Shown here: positions 14,554 to 30,100 of the stretch, piece after piece
Numbering within the stretch: position 1 is the first letter of the stretch
Layout: each line of letters opens with the position of its first letter
Origin: Amia ocellicauda
Taxonomy: Eukaryota > Chordata > Actinopteri > Amiiformes > Amiidae
Assembly: GCF_036373705.1 (NCBI RefSeq)
Contig: NC_089852.1
Location: 28,942,707 to 29,006,706, forward strand
DNA: 64,000 nt
Direction of reading: 5' to 3'
Notes under the pieces: generated by a model
Told to the model about the DNA's origin: nothing
What the model saw: the letters and a program-made list of their open reading frames with translations, nothing else
Databases searched by the model: none
Made by a program: the position numbers and the translations under genes

Positions 14554-15171
14554 AAGGATTTTTTTTCAAAATCAGTTCTCGGTATTTGAATACGTCAGAT
14601 ATTTTTCTCCCTCTCGCATTTACGTGCTGCTTGGCCTATTTGTCGACGACTATTTTCGTCTTCTTGTTTACACCCGCTGGCTTTCTCAGGGACGGATTTT
14701 ACCTGCGGACAGTCCAGAGCGGCTCTTCATTCCTCCGTCCACATGTCTCCAGTGGCAACTGTAAACAGACAAAAGCAAATACATTCATGCCTGTAGACAT
14801 TCACAGATGGCTGGACATTCATAGACATATTGGATTAAAAGTAAAGAGGGCAGAACGGAAAGAAGCACAGCAGCAGTACAGTGGCGGTGTGGCGCTATAC
14901 TACAATATGATTAATCCGGCGGGATTACGGAGTGGAGTGTGCTGTTTGCGACTCCTCCAGGAGTTACCTGCCAGTTTATGTTATTATCTCAGATACATTA
15001 TAACAGCAGAGATTCGTTCGAGGACATAGGCTAGCAATATATTATCTGCCACCCCATAAATAAAATTAGTAATACATGGATTAATACAAAAGAACAGTTT
15101 CATGGAACAGAAATAAACATCGTATGCCTCAGAAATACTGAAATAGAAATACAAACCAGCTAAGAACCATG

Positions 15172-15173
<2 letters not shown>

Positions 15174-15204
<31 letters not shown>
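15174..15204. repeat. (TG)n microsatellite
   Basis: About 15 TG units. Confidence 0.95.
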
Positions 15205-15209
<5 letters not shown>

Positions 15210-16319
15210 ATGTGTTTAATTGCATTTTATTTTGCACAGCCCTCTTGAATTCCGATTTTCTTCACTTCCTATACAGATCACCGAACACCTCCTCTGAAAA
15301 CCACATGTTACAGATGAATTAGACGGGAATGCGGTCCAATCGATTGAAAACGTTTTGTTAGATCGCTGGAGGACAGATGTGATGTGCGCGGGAAGCACAT
15401 CTGTGACTTCAAACAAGCATCAGAGTTTCAAGTCGGTTATTGAAATACAGATATAGGTCCGACTCAGCCTGCCGCAAAATAGTGTCCCCTTGTGATGTTT
15501 GGTTTCTCCAGTTTAGGAAACGCGAGGGGTGTTTAGTTAGCTGTTGTAATACACACACACTGCAAACTACAACTCTGACAGCGGTCTCGGTGACAGTGCA
15601 TGCGCTGGGCCGTGTTTGCACTGGTGTTAAACCAACACATATAGCAATACCGTTCCTATAGCTGTGGTTTTAAATGACAATCACTGATTTAAGTGATTCG
15701 AGCCCACAGCTTCGTGGACTACGCCCCCTGGGGATGCCTCACGGTACGGCAAACAATTGTCTCCAACCCGCATTGGAGCAGAACAATACCGAATATAAAG
15801 GAAATACCGTCGTTACAAACCGTCCTCAGATATCCGACTATTATGATATGAGATTTACATCAACACCTTTAATACACGTAGAAAAAGCACGAGCAGCACA
15901 CTTATGACACAGCTCTCTCCTTTTCCCTTGAAAAGGTTTGAAAACAAGTTTATTATCGCATTGCTGTAGAAACGATATCAGGGTTAAAGATAAGTGCGTT
16001 TTCGTTACTAGCCTGCTGCCTCAACCAATGGTGACGATGGTGATGATGATTAATAATAAGAATAAATAATACATCGTCAGCTCATTTTGGTTTATAGTAG
16101 AACTATACGCTTGCAAACTATAGATGACAAAGTATAACTCAGCAGGGTGGTGTGGGGGCAAGTCGTGAGTTCCAATAGGTGACTTTGGACAATTTCATAC
16201 AATGCAGCTGGTTAAGAGCAAGAAGGACGGTGCCACCCCAAGCCCCCCTGCCTGACTCGGGGGTCTCTGGTGGGGCGCTGGTTGCGCGCGCATCCTTCTC
16301 TGCACGCGCAACCCGGCCC

Positions 16320-16372
16320 CCCGCCGTAACCATGGCGACGCGCAGAAGCTTGTCACTAGCTGCCTAGCAACG
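16320..16372. promoter_or_regulatory. two RFX X-box-like motifs in a GC-rich patch
   Basis: GTAACCATGGCGAC and GCTGCCTAGCAAC, about 40 bases apart, each resemble the X-box GTNRCC(N)RGYAAC with one or two changes. They lie in a CpG-rich patch at about 16210-16375 with no gene assigned. Confidence 0.3.
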
Positions 16373-16821
16373 GGGTCAAGAGGGATTCCATTCGTTCTGA
16401 AAAACAAACCGAGTAAAATTACCGATTTATAAGGCTTTGGGTTTTAATATATTATTGGACCTGTATTGTTTTATCTGGTATTGTCGAGGTTACTATAGTT
16501 TGTAGATTAGTCTAAGTAGTTGGACAATTTAGTTTAGGAAGGTTATATATAAGTGTTATATATAAGTGGTATATATGTATGCATATCCGATAAAGGCATG
16601 ATATTTGTCTATTAGCTGTACCTTATAAATGTTGCTGTTGACACTGGACACAAAGCAACACTGGGCACTGAGCTAACCGGCCAGGCTATAGTTCCTGCAC
16701 CGGCTGTCGCAGACATGCAAAAACACACGGATAAATTAGAGATACGTTTGACTGGGGACATTTGACTGCATTTGTCAATATTGAACATTAGCAGTAGCCT
16801 ATGCAGCCTGTTTCTCTACGT

Positions 16822-17014
16822 CAGTGGTTTTCAAACCGGTCCTGGAGTACCCCCTGCCCTGCTGGTTTTTGTTCCAACGTAGGTCTTAATTGCTTAATGT
16901 AATCCTTAATTGACCTAACAAAGCAATACACCATTCAATTAAGTAATCAAGACCTACGTTGGAACAAAAACCAGCAGGGCAGGGGGTACTCCAGGACCGG
17001 TTTGAAAACCCCTG
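16822..17014. mobile_element. hAT-type MITE with about 66-bp terminal inverted repeats
   Basis: The left end CAGTGGTTTTCAAACCGGTC and the right end ...CCGGTTTGAAAACCCCTG are near-perfect inverted copies for about 66 bases. Flanks CTCTACGT and CTCTACAG are a probable 8-bp target duplication with two changes. Confidence 0.7.
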
Positions 17015-17286
17015 CTCTACAGTTATCAGTACATTTCAGCCCTTCTGCTCAGTGTTGTAGGAGCCACAAGTTTCCAGACCAGCCCAACGATTGTTTTAAT
17101 CCTGAGTAATTGAGATCCCTGGATATATCATATCAATGAATTTATAATTATTAACATTGCTCACATTAATGTAGTTTAATATACAAAAAATCACTGCATC
17201 TCCAGTGTCAGTCTTCATTTAAAAGTACAGACAGAACGGAAGCCTGTCGATCACTTTTTAAGGGGAAGATGCAACGCCAAACTCCA

Positions 17287-17303
17287 CCACCAGAGGGAGC
17301 TGC
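17287..17303 (+). promoter_or_regulatory. CTCF-like motif, forward
   Basis: CCACCAGAGGGAGCTGC fits the CCACNAGGGGGCGC core with few changes. Confidence 0.35.
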
Positions 17304-17354
17304 AATGTCGCGTTTCGCCCTTCTGTACGGTGACAATGCTACAGCACATTAACA

Positions 17355-17683
17355 CAGAGGTTCCCAAACCGGTTCTGGGGGGGCCCCTACCCTGCTGGTT
17401 TTTGTTCCAACCGAGCTCTCACTTACTTAATTGAACCCCTAATTGAACTAATAATTTCCTAAATCAGAGAATTTTAATCATTTTAAACAGTAGGGGTTTT
17501 AAGTTAAGTATAGAATTATATTAAAAAACGTATTGAAGAAACAACTATTTTCTTACACAATTTAAAAAGTAAAATCTAAACAGATTGTTACTTCAATTAA
17601 GGTTCAATTAAGTAATTGAGAGCTTGGTTGGAACAAAAACCAGCAGGGTAGGGGGTCCCCCAGGACCGGTTTGGGAACCACTG
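17355..17683. mobile_element. hAT-type MITE, longer copy of the same family
   Basis: It starts CAGAGGTTCCCAAACCGGTT and ends AACCGGTTTGGGAACCACTG in inverse order, with AT-rich inner sequence. Flanks CATTAACA and CATTGTGA share five of eight bases. Confidence 0.65.
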
Positions 17684-17830
17684 CATTGTGAGCTTATGAG
17701 ATCTGGTTAAATATGATGATGATGATGATTATAACAACACATATGCAAGTGATAATATCTTTTGTATGACATTTTATGTTAACAAGTAGTATGCATCAGC
17801 CATAGTATGTAAAAGTAAGTCATTTAGTAG

Positions 17831-18138
17831 ATGTAGTACAGGGGTTTCAGACTCCAGTCCTGGGGGCCGCAGTGGCTGATGGTTTACGTTCCAACAGGTG
17901 ATCCCAATTACTATGTCATTATTTACTCAGGTGGGCTTATCTAAAACTTTAATATTTTATTTTTGTAGCTGATACCTTACAATATGTTGATGACTCAAAA
18001 CACTGAACCCACAGAATATTTCGGAGTTTGGAGAGAAGTGTTCAATTCATCCAGTTAATTGTTTAATTAGACCAATTAAGGAGCCAAGAGCTGGGCTGGA
18101 ACGGGAGTGGACTGGAGTCTGACTCCCCTGATGTAGTA
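17831..18138. mobile_element. hAT-type MITE with perfect 8-bp target duplication
   Basis: The element proper is 17839-18130, with inverted ends CAGGGGTTTCAGACTCCAGTCC-like at both sides. ATGTAGTA is present directly on each side (17831-17838 and 18131-18138), a perfect 8-bp duplication as made by hAT transposases. Confidence 0.8.
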
Positions 18139-18254
18139 TAATAGCAGCAAGTAGAGTACACTAGTGTGTAATTGTTTTTATTGTTGATATTTGAACATTT
18201 ACATTAATGTATTCAATATTACCATGCAGATTGGATTGATACATTCATTAATGA

Positions 18255-18398
18255 ATGAAGAAACAAACAAACCGTTCTCGATGTGGGTTTAAACTGCAGA
18301 GGAACCCGAGTGCGGGTCGCTGTTGCCGGCCTCTGTCGGAGCAGTACTGCTGCAGCACCGCCTGTAAGTGTCTCCCCTCGCCGGCGGTGAGCGGCTGT
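18255..18398 (+). promoter_or_regulatory. probable CISD3 5' region
   Basis: This GC-rich, CpG-containing segment directly precedes the CISD3 start and rises out of AT-rich flanks. No TATA box was seen. It would hold the 5' UTR and core promoter, but no transcription start can be fixed from sequence. Confidence 0.35.
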
Positions 18399-19871
18399 AT
18401 GAGCGCCGTTAGGAAGTCACTGTGCCGCGCAGGAGCGGCGACCCTGACCCTGCAGCGGCTCGGGCAGCGGGTGAGTGAGTGTCCGGCCGTGAGGCAGCTG
18501 TTTCCCCCTGATTGTCATTGGCATTTGCGTATGTTTAGGTCACTTCATTTTACGCCGTGGTGCAGCTCAGTCTGTGTGCTGTAAGGAACTTGATTTGTGC
18601 ATAGTATGCCTCGGCGCTGACGGCTGAGTCGCGGTCAGGGCGCTGGACTGGAGCGGAGGGTCTTGGTCTCAATCCCAGGTGGGGGACACTGCTGTTGTAC
18701 CCTTGAGTAAAGCACTGTAGCTAGATTGCTCCAGTGAAAACACAGCTGTATAAATTGGTCATTGTATGTACAAATAATGTGATGTATTATAATAATTCTG
18801 GATAAGGACATCTGCTAAGAAATGGAGTCATAATAAAAAGTGTGTGTACGAACTAACAATAGAATGATTATGGAATGGACACGGTCGAGGTGGACAAAAT
18901 GCAGAGCTCCCCCGTGTGGTGTGCTGCTGTATTACACATTTAAATTATTATACTGAATATCTTCAAATGTTCAATACAGATATAGAATTATTGCCCCACA
19001 GAAAGGGACTGACCAGGAACCCAGACAATGACACCCGGAGGTATTGGAGGAGGGACAGCCCATGTGCTGTTACCTCAGTTCTACATTAAGAAGGGGACCG
19101 TTTTGTTGTTGCAGTTTGAGTCACAAGACTACACATCTGACCAGGGAGATGACGGGAGCGAAGTTCACACAACACACCCATAATGAAACAGACAGAAACG
19201 CATTTTGAAACACACACACTCACAGACCCACTCAGTCTTACTCTAAATCCTCACGCATTAAGAGAAACACAAATAGAGAGAAACAGCAATAACACTAACC
19301 ATAGCATCTGTGTTTTTTCATTTCTTGTTTTTGTTCTCTTAATGTGTGAGGTGCTCTGTGGTGACTTGTTGGAAACGGTGCTATACTAAATAAATGAGTA
19401 ATAATCACCAGCATTATCTCCGTGGCCCTCATAGTAGCAGTGATTGTGGTGCTGTTTGCAGGCGCAGTGTTGCTCCAGCAGGGTGCAGCCCGTGGTTGCC
19501 GCCCGGAAGCCGTTCAAAGAGGAGCTGCAGGCGGGGAAGCGCTACGCCTGGTGTGCCTGCGGACACAGCAAGAAGCAGGTGAGCTAGTACTTGCATACCT
19601 CAGAGTGTGTGTGTGTGAGCAGTGCAGTTGCTGAGAGGTGCAGTGATGGTGCTGTTGGTGACTTTCCCCTTACTCCCCCTGCCAGCCCTTCTGTGACGGA
19701 GCTCACAAGCACATGGCGCCCGGCCTGTCCCCTGTGCGCTTCACCCCGGAGAAGGACGGCACGGCCTGGCTGTGCGGCTGCAAGCACACAGCCAGCGCCC
19801 CCTACTGCGATGGCACACACAAGCAGGACTTTGTGCAGCAGGCCCAGATTCCCGAGACCCAGCAGCACTGA
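18399..19871 (+). CDS. cisd3: CISD3, CDGSH iron-sulfur domain protein 3 (three coding exons)
   Basis: Coding exons are 18399-18470, 19462-19578 and 19686-19871; both introns are phase 0 with GT-AG ends, giving 124 residues (human about 127). Two CDGSH motifs are visible: CACGHSKKQPFCDGAH, split by the second intron between Q and P, and CGCKHTASAPYCDGTH. Each holds the three Cys and one His that bind a 2Fe-2S cluster, so this is the two-cluster mitochondrial-matrix member (MiNT, Miner2) and not the membrane-anchored one-cluster CISD1/2. Exon 1 encodes a basic, acid-free N-terminus (MSAVRKSLCRAGAATLTLQR) that fits a mitochondrial presequence. The family acts in iron-sulfur and redox homeostasis. 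The frame is open upstream of the chosen ATG to 18255, so a longer presequence is possible; I chose 18399 by similarity of length. It converges on PCGF2, as in human 17q12. Confidence 0.93.
18605..18840 (+). mobile_element. V-SINE-like tRNA-derived retroposon in CISD3 intron 1
   Basis: The left part looks tRNA-derived, with a B-box-like GGTCTCAATCCC. It is followed by a central domain (GGGGGACACTGCTG...TACCCTTGAG) and a tail, GGATAAGGACATCTGCTAAG, that matches the common fish V-SINE 3' end. It sits wholly within intron 1 in sense orientation. Confidence 0.7.
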
Positions 19872-20295
19872 CGCACAGCCAGCGAGGGGTGGAGAGGATC
19901 GCACACTAACATAGCAGCAGAGTATTTGTACCACTTTGATAAGTCACTGTGACACGACCTTAAAGCAGTGGTGTTGTAATGCATTGCTACATAGAAACGG
20001 TGATGTCAAGTGGCAACAGTATGACAGAATCAGTGATGTCATACTACATTGTGATGCAGAAACTGTGATGGGGGGGTTCTGGTGTATAATTCTGTTAACA
20101 TACAAACTTGTCCTCTACTCCTGATCAGTGCACTGCCAAATTAATCCTGGTTATTATTATTTGTGATTGTGTGTTACTGCAGTGTCAGTGAGCATCGAGG
20201 CGCAGCACACATTGTCCTCGGGTGTGTGTCTGTGTGATCCAGGTGGACTGCAGCGATTTTGACATGCGGAGCTGTACCAGTCAATTGATGCAAAC

Positions 20296-20301
20296 AATAA
20301 A
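20296..20301 (+). terminator. CISD3 polyadenylation signal
   Basis: AATAAA lies 425 bases after the CISD3 stop, on the same strand, and is followed by a T/G-rich stretch. It is the first canonical signal seen downstream. Confidence 0.6.
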
Positions 20302-20734
20302 TGTCTTTGATTAACAGTATGCACTGGCGTGATCATTATGCTGCTGGCCACACTTCCTGCTGCAGCTAGGCACCACTTTACACCCAGTCTAGTTTAAAGA
20401 AGAGAAATGAAAAAGTCATACTCCAGAGATGAGGAGGGATCAGGGCCAGGCCAGCGATGCACCCACACTCGCCTGTCTTGTCCGCAGACGTCTCTGCAGG
20501 ACAGTGTGAGAAGCCAAGACTCGGGAGGACGGATACAAGTCAGTGGAGGAGATGTGGCTCGAAGCTCAGACCTTGAGGGTAGAAGGGGCAGGGGAACCGC
20601 CCTGCACACCTGACTCAGGTACACAATCACACTGCACTGGACACCACAAAGGTGTATTTTTATTTTTATTATTATTTAGGTACAAAAAAAGTATTTCATA
20701 CTCCCTCACGAAAAAAAAGAACGAACGAACAAAG

Positions 20735-20786
20735 AAAAAAAAAAAAAAAGTTGTTACATTTACAAACCAGAACTCGAGCGGCGTCT

Positions 20787-20817
<31 letters not shown>
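20735..20817. repeat. A15 and T28 homopolymer pair between convergent genes
   Basis: A run of 15 A (20735-20749) and a run of 28 T (20790-20817) are separated by 40 bases and could pair as a hairpin. They lie between the polyadenylation signals of CISD3 and PCGF2. Confidence 0.9.
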
Positions 20818-20821
<4 letters not shown>

Positions 20822-20902
20822 TAACGATATAAGCTAAACGTAATATATTACACTACATTTAACATTTTACAGGATGCAGCAACGAATATTTTGGTTGTAC
20901 CA

Positions 20903-20908
20903 TTTATT
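20903..20908 (-). terminator. PCGF2 distal polyadenylation signal candidate
   Basis: A second minus-strand AATAAA lies 159 bases further downstream. If used, it places the PCGF2 3' end about 600 bases from that of convergent CISD3. Confidence 0.4.
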
Positions 20909-21061
20909 TTTGTACAGTTTTGTAATTATAAAAAAAAGAAAAAAATCCCTCTCCTCATTCTCTCTCTGACAGTTCTTTGTCTTATTAGTGTGACGCCCAA
21001 ATTGTGAGGTCAGATTCTTCTCCAGCCCAGTGAATAGACTAGGCCCAAGCAGACCTGGGGT

Positions 21062-21067
21062 TTTATT
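21062..21067 (-). terminator. PCGF2 proximal polyadenylation signal
   Basis: TTTATT on the plus strand reads AATAAA on the minus strand, about 820 bases past the PCGF2 stop. It gives a 3' UTR of ordinary length. Confidence 0.45.
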
Positions 21068-21887
21068 AATCAGGGACCCTGTGTGGAGGCCCTGCCTGCT
21101 GGGGTGAGCAGCTATGAGAGGTCCCCTCGGGGAGGAATGAGCCGGGACCTGGCCGCACTGAAAGAACAGGGCAGGCATATCTAAAGGTCTTTGCAGTGGG
21201 GTTTCCCAGACAGTGGGGTTGCGGGGCTCCCACACCAGCTTGGCTCCACTGTACGTTTCCTTCAGCACAGCTCTGATACACAGCTACTGGGAACCTCACT
21301 GACGGGAATTACAAAACAAAACAAACAGACAAATATAGAGAAACACTGGTTTGTGCGTACAGTTTGTCGGCATTGAACCCTGTCCATTCTCCAGTCTATG
21401 GTGTGTGTGTGTGTGTGTATTCAGCGCACTTCTTTGAAATGGTAACAACCTCCACAGAATGGACTGGACTTTGGGTGTCCATCCTCGGGCTGACTCGGGT
21501 CCCAGCAGCCAGTCAGGTGGTGAGCTAGTGTGTAAGGCGGGGGGGCAACCACCAGATCCCCTCACAACAGAGTGTCCGAGCAAGAGCAGTCGCGGGGGGG
21601 AGGAGACCAGAGCAGGTGGGGTCCAGAGCTTCTCTCTCACTCTGTCTGAATGCCCCCACACCTCCCCCAGTGCCCTTCCCTGACCCCCGCCCCCCATTAA
21701 CAACAATAGTAATGAAAACCGAAAGGAAGAGATTCAAACAGATGCAGCACACATCCCTCGCTCTGTCCCTCGATCTGTGTGCGCGCCTTGCGGGTGGAGG
21801 AGGAGCAGCTCCATCCCTCCGCTCTGTCTCTCTTGGGGGATGCGGGGGGCGGGGGGCGGGGGGCAGGGGTGGGGACGGTCTCTCAGT

Positions 21888-26012
<4,125 letters not shown>

Positions 26013-26600
26013 TGCGTCATTCGCCTGGTTTGAAGCTCCTGCAATCTTCCACATTTGCGCTACTATTACGCACCGCTCTATCGGGTAAAGCGCTACCTGT
26101 AATATAAACGAATACTCCAGAACTGGGGCCTGACTGCCGGGCGTACCGGGCTGACAAACAGCAGAACACAGAGGAGAGAGAGACAGAAGAACAAGAACAA
26201 GAACAAGCAGGAGTCAGGTGCTGAAAATGAAGGCATTAGAGACAACAACAGAATACACAACACAAGCACACGGGGTACAGTCGGGATGTGTTCTAACAGA
26301 CATGCATTTCACATAAGCACCCCAATCATGCTGTTTTACACACCGTCCCGCCCCCCGCTGTCGTCATACAGCCAGCTCAGACACAGAGGAGGGTTCTGTT
26401 TGTCCTGTCGTTTAATGGTGTGGATTGTTAGCTTGTTTTTGCTTTTATATATATATATATATAATATGTTTAAACGACCCTACACGAATGCATTCTTCTC
26501 TCCAAGGGCCGTGCGTGTAAACGAGAGCTAATGACCCACCCTTCCCCTCCTGTACTGAAGAGCAATGGGCCGTGACCAATCAGATAACGAAGGTATAATT
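26013..26600 (-). promoter_or_regulatory. candidate PCGF2 promoter and first untranslated exon
   Basis: On the minus strand there is an inverted CCAAT box (26576-26580 on plus), then a TATAAAAG motif (26442-26449), then sequence ending in a splice-donor-like AAG|GTAGAT at about 26012. This order fits a promoter and non-coding first exon that would splice to the exon ending at 24938. The TATA motif is part of an (AT)n run, so it may be fortuitous. Confidence 0.35.
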
Positions 26601-27146
26601 GGAGCTCAAAATACAATTCATTAAATCCTTAGCGCCGGCGGTGATCTGTGGACTGTGGCCTGAGTGAGAGGGGACGCTTTAGACTGAAATGAGCATGAAC
26701 AGAAAAACGTGTTGGTGCTTTTGTTTTGTTTACGTGCTACACACTTTCTGTAATCGCCTGTATCAATCCTCCCCCCGTACAGGAACAGTGGTATGAGAGC
26801 GACCGCAAAATGCCCCGATTAAAGCAGAATTCCAGTTCAGCCCCAAACAAGGCCTGGGCAACCTTCAGACAAATTAACACGGCAGTGAGTGGCGTGGGAG
26901 AGGAGGGAGCAGGAGAATGCGTCTCTCTACACAGGCAGTAAGAAGGGTCTCGCCGCATGGCCCTCCGGTGCGCAAACCCGGGATATCGCCACTCGGTTGT
27001 GCAGGTAATTACACGCATTAAAAGGCTTTAAGTGAAATTCATGTATTAGCGCAGTGCACCCGGCCAAGCTCTCACGGATCACTTCAAATCTGAGGCGCAC
27101 AACACACATCCATCTACACACGCAGGCTGCAGCATAGCAGGCAAAT

Positions 27147-27148
<2 letters not shown>

Positions 27149-27188
<40 letters not shown>
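27149..27188. repeat. (AAT)n microsatellite
   Basis: About 13 AAT units. A (GAT)n run follows at 27270-27293. Confidence 0.95.
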
Positions 27189-27189
<1 letters not shown>

Positions 27190-30100
27190 AAACAGAGGGA
27201 GAACAAAGCAATATCAAAACGCATACGATAGAAAATCCTAGATTAGTCACTAGATGTTTTGTTTTAAATAATGATGATGATGATGATGATGATTACTGCT
27301 AACCCGACAGCCCTCCTCGGTAGAGAACGTGCCAGCACAGGCTTGTTTCCATGGAGACCCGCTCGTGCCGGGCAGCGTGCCAAACCGGAGCCGGTGCCGC
27401 GAGGAGCGCGCGAGCCTCCCGCAAGGGCTGGGTGCACCGACACACCGACACACAACACGGCGCTGAGGATCATGTTTCATCTACAAACTGACATGTCCAA
27501 AGGTCGGTCCAATTAAAATGTGAATTATTGTCTTGATTCAGTCTTAGCAATATACGACTCTAATACACTAACAAACTATACATATACATATGCAGAATAC
27601 TGCACTATAACGCCTTCACTGGTTTTCTGAATAATGGCCCACAAAAATGACCTTTTTGATACACAAAATAACTTCACTTCCACGAAATGTTACCAGTTTA
27701 AAACTAACTGTGCGTTCTGTGTCACCTGTCTCTATAGGCCTACTCGTGTACCCAAAGTTTTCTCATATCCGCATATACCCCAGCACACAGTGGGTTGGAG
27801 ATGACACCTTGCGCTTAATAAACAAAGCATAATACCCACTATATATCAAACGCCAACAGCAGGTGCGAACAAAATCATTCGCACTTCTTTACATGAGACG
27901 CTTGTGTGTAGTCTGTAATGTAGCCTGTATTAGTGTATATTAGCAGGATAGTAGTAATCATCATCTTTACACTGACCGGACTGGCGAGAGCTTTTGGTGT
28001 TTGTTTTTTATTACGATCAGTAAGAATATACGGAGGTCCCTTCTCAGAAATTAAATTGTTTCCCAGTGGTAGGGCGCACCCATACCCGCTCTGCACGATG
28101 CTTCGCTTATTTATGTGTTTATTGTATAGATCAACTTATATGTGCTGATTGTTTGTCTACGTTTGTTAATTGTTTATACTACACATTATTTTCCATCTGT
28201 TTGTTCTTTAATCCGCCGCTTCTTACTGCGTTATATTTTTAGACAAACCTCTGTGTGGCACATATATATCTAACTGTAACATCTGCTTCAATATTGAGGT
28301 CTAATAATTCCCACTTAATAGCTTTTATTATGCCAGTAATTACTCAAGATAAGAATTAAACCGCCGGAGAAGCGCAGCGGCCCTCAATTATTCACAGGGA
28401 CCTGGGAGACCAGAAAAACGGTGGCGAAGACTGGGCTCTGTCAGTCAGTCCTGTCTCTGCGTTTCCACTAGTCTTCACGCAGTTCGTTTATATTATAGCC
28501 TGCAGAAGTCAAAGCTTTGGAAATTCAGCTGTGGTAGACTCTGCTGCTGGTACCTTGCCATGCAGGTGTGCTGTGGAGGTTTATCGACTTGTTTCGTTTT
28601 GTTTGAACGCTCACCCAGACACACTACACAACAGGAGACAACTCACGTTTTGTATTCGCATCCATATCAGGAACATAGTGCTTGCGCTGCTGCAGCGGGC
28701 TGACTTTAACCCGCACGCAGTCCTTCTGAAAAGCGCTAGCTGCTTTCCACACTTTTGTTGTTGTTGTTACTGCAGTGGGAGCCTCTCTTTAACCATGTTA
28801 GTCAAGCTCTTGCGTGCATGCCTAAACAGTTCAGCGCCGGGGGTTCCCAGTCCCAAGATTAGGTAACGAGGAGGGGGGGAGGGGTTGGTGGCACGGGCCT
28901 AGAATTTAAAGCTGCATCTGTTTTTGCGAGCAACACACTGCAGCGATCAAAACCCTAATAACCATTGCAGCATGGCGAGATTTAAAGCTGCAGTCTGTTC
29001 CTGGAGTCTGTTCAAAGCTAGATAGGTTCACGATAAATCAACCTCTCTCTTTCTCTCTCTATCTCTCTGTCTCTCTCTCCAGGGGTGCCAGTGAAAGGTG
29101 AGCGGATACACAGTGTTTAGTCTAAATACAGACACCAACGCGCCACTGGCTCGGCGCCCGGAGCCGACTGGCGCCCTCTACAGGGAGACTGACGCAGGTG
29201 CAATGGAAAACATTACAGCCCTCCAGCCTCGCGAAGAGCACAGTTCCAGCGCCCCAGAAAACGGATACAAATATAAAGACATTTTTAAAACGTTTAAATT
29301 ATCTGGGGAGAAGACCAAACGAATGCAGAGAAAGTATTGAGTTTGCATTCGCTTCTGCCAACATATGGCAACGATTAGGACCTAACTGGGAAATTATATT
29401 TGTTCAGGGGAAAAAAAAACGTTATTGCTGTTAATCATGGTAAATAGACGTAATTGCTTGTGTGTGTAACAGGACGTATATCCATTACATATTACTTTCT
29501 CTGTGTTTAACACAGCGCCCTCGAGGAAAAACTACTAGCTGGCTGCTGAACACAAACTGCAGTTTTGTCTTAACATAACAGCACTCCGCCGGAACAGACT
29601 GTGCTGCTCGGCTCTGCTCTCTGGTCACAGAGACACGCTGCTGGGTGTTACACTGTGTCCTGTGTCTCACCCCCCAAGAGCCTCTCGCGCTTGTATTTGG
29701 AAAGCATGCATGCCCACCCAGTTTCCACGCGTCTCTTTACCCATTCGTCTTCTTTAACAGTCTTAACTTCAAAAACAAAAAGCGCTGTGTATGCTCCCCC
29801 ACCCCCCTCCGAGCAAACCCAGCCCCGCTCTCTGTGCATTCAGGAACACACGGAACCTGGGAGCCCGGCTCAGTGTGAACTGGAGTGTGGTGCGAATACC
29901 GGCGGGGCTCTGTTTATGATTACTCCCAATGCAGCCTTATCGCCCTGTAACCGAGGGCTAGGAGGCACTGCGCAGTTCACCTTTTAGTCCACACTCACAG
30001 CGTCCCCTTAATCAACGACCCAGCTCCTCATTCTCGGTACAGATAAAGAGACACACAGCCTGAAAGCGGATATAGGCTACTATACTTGTATTGATTAATA

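Larger units (their letters stand above)
12600..16820. other. intergenic, no gene seen
   Basis: Apart from compound microsatellites, a SINE tail and the X-box-like patch at 16.3 kb, I see nothing that supports a gene. Confidence 0.55.

Noticed and set aside
1-18254. MLLT6 exons left of CISD3
   Set aside because: No PHD-finger or leucine-zipper coding was found on either strand.
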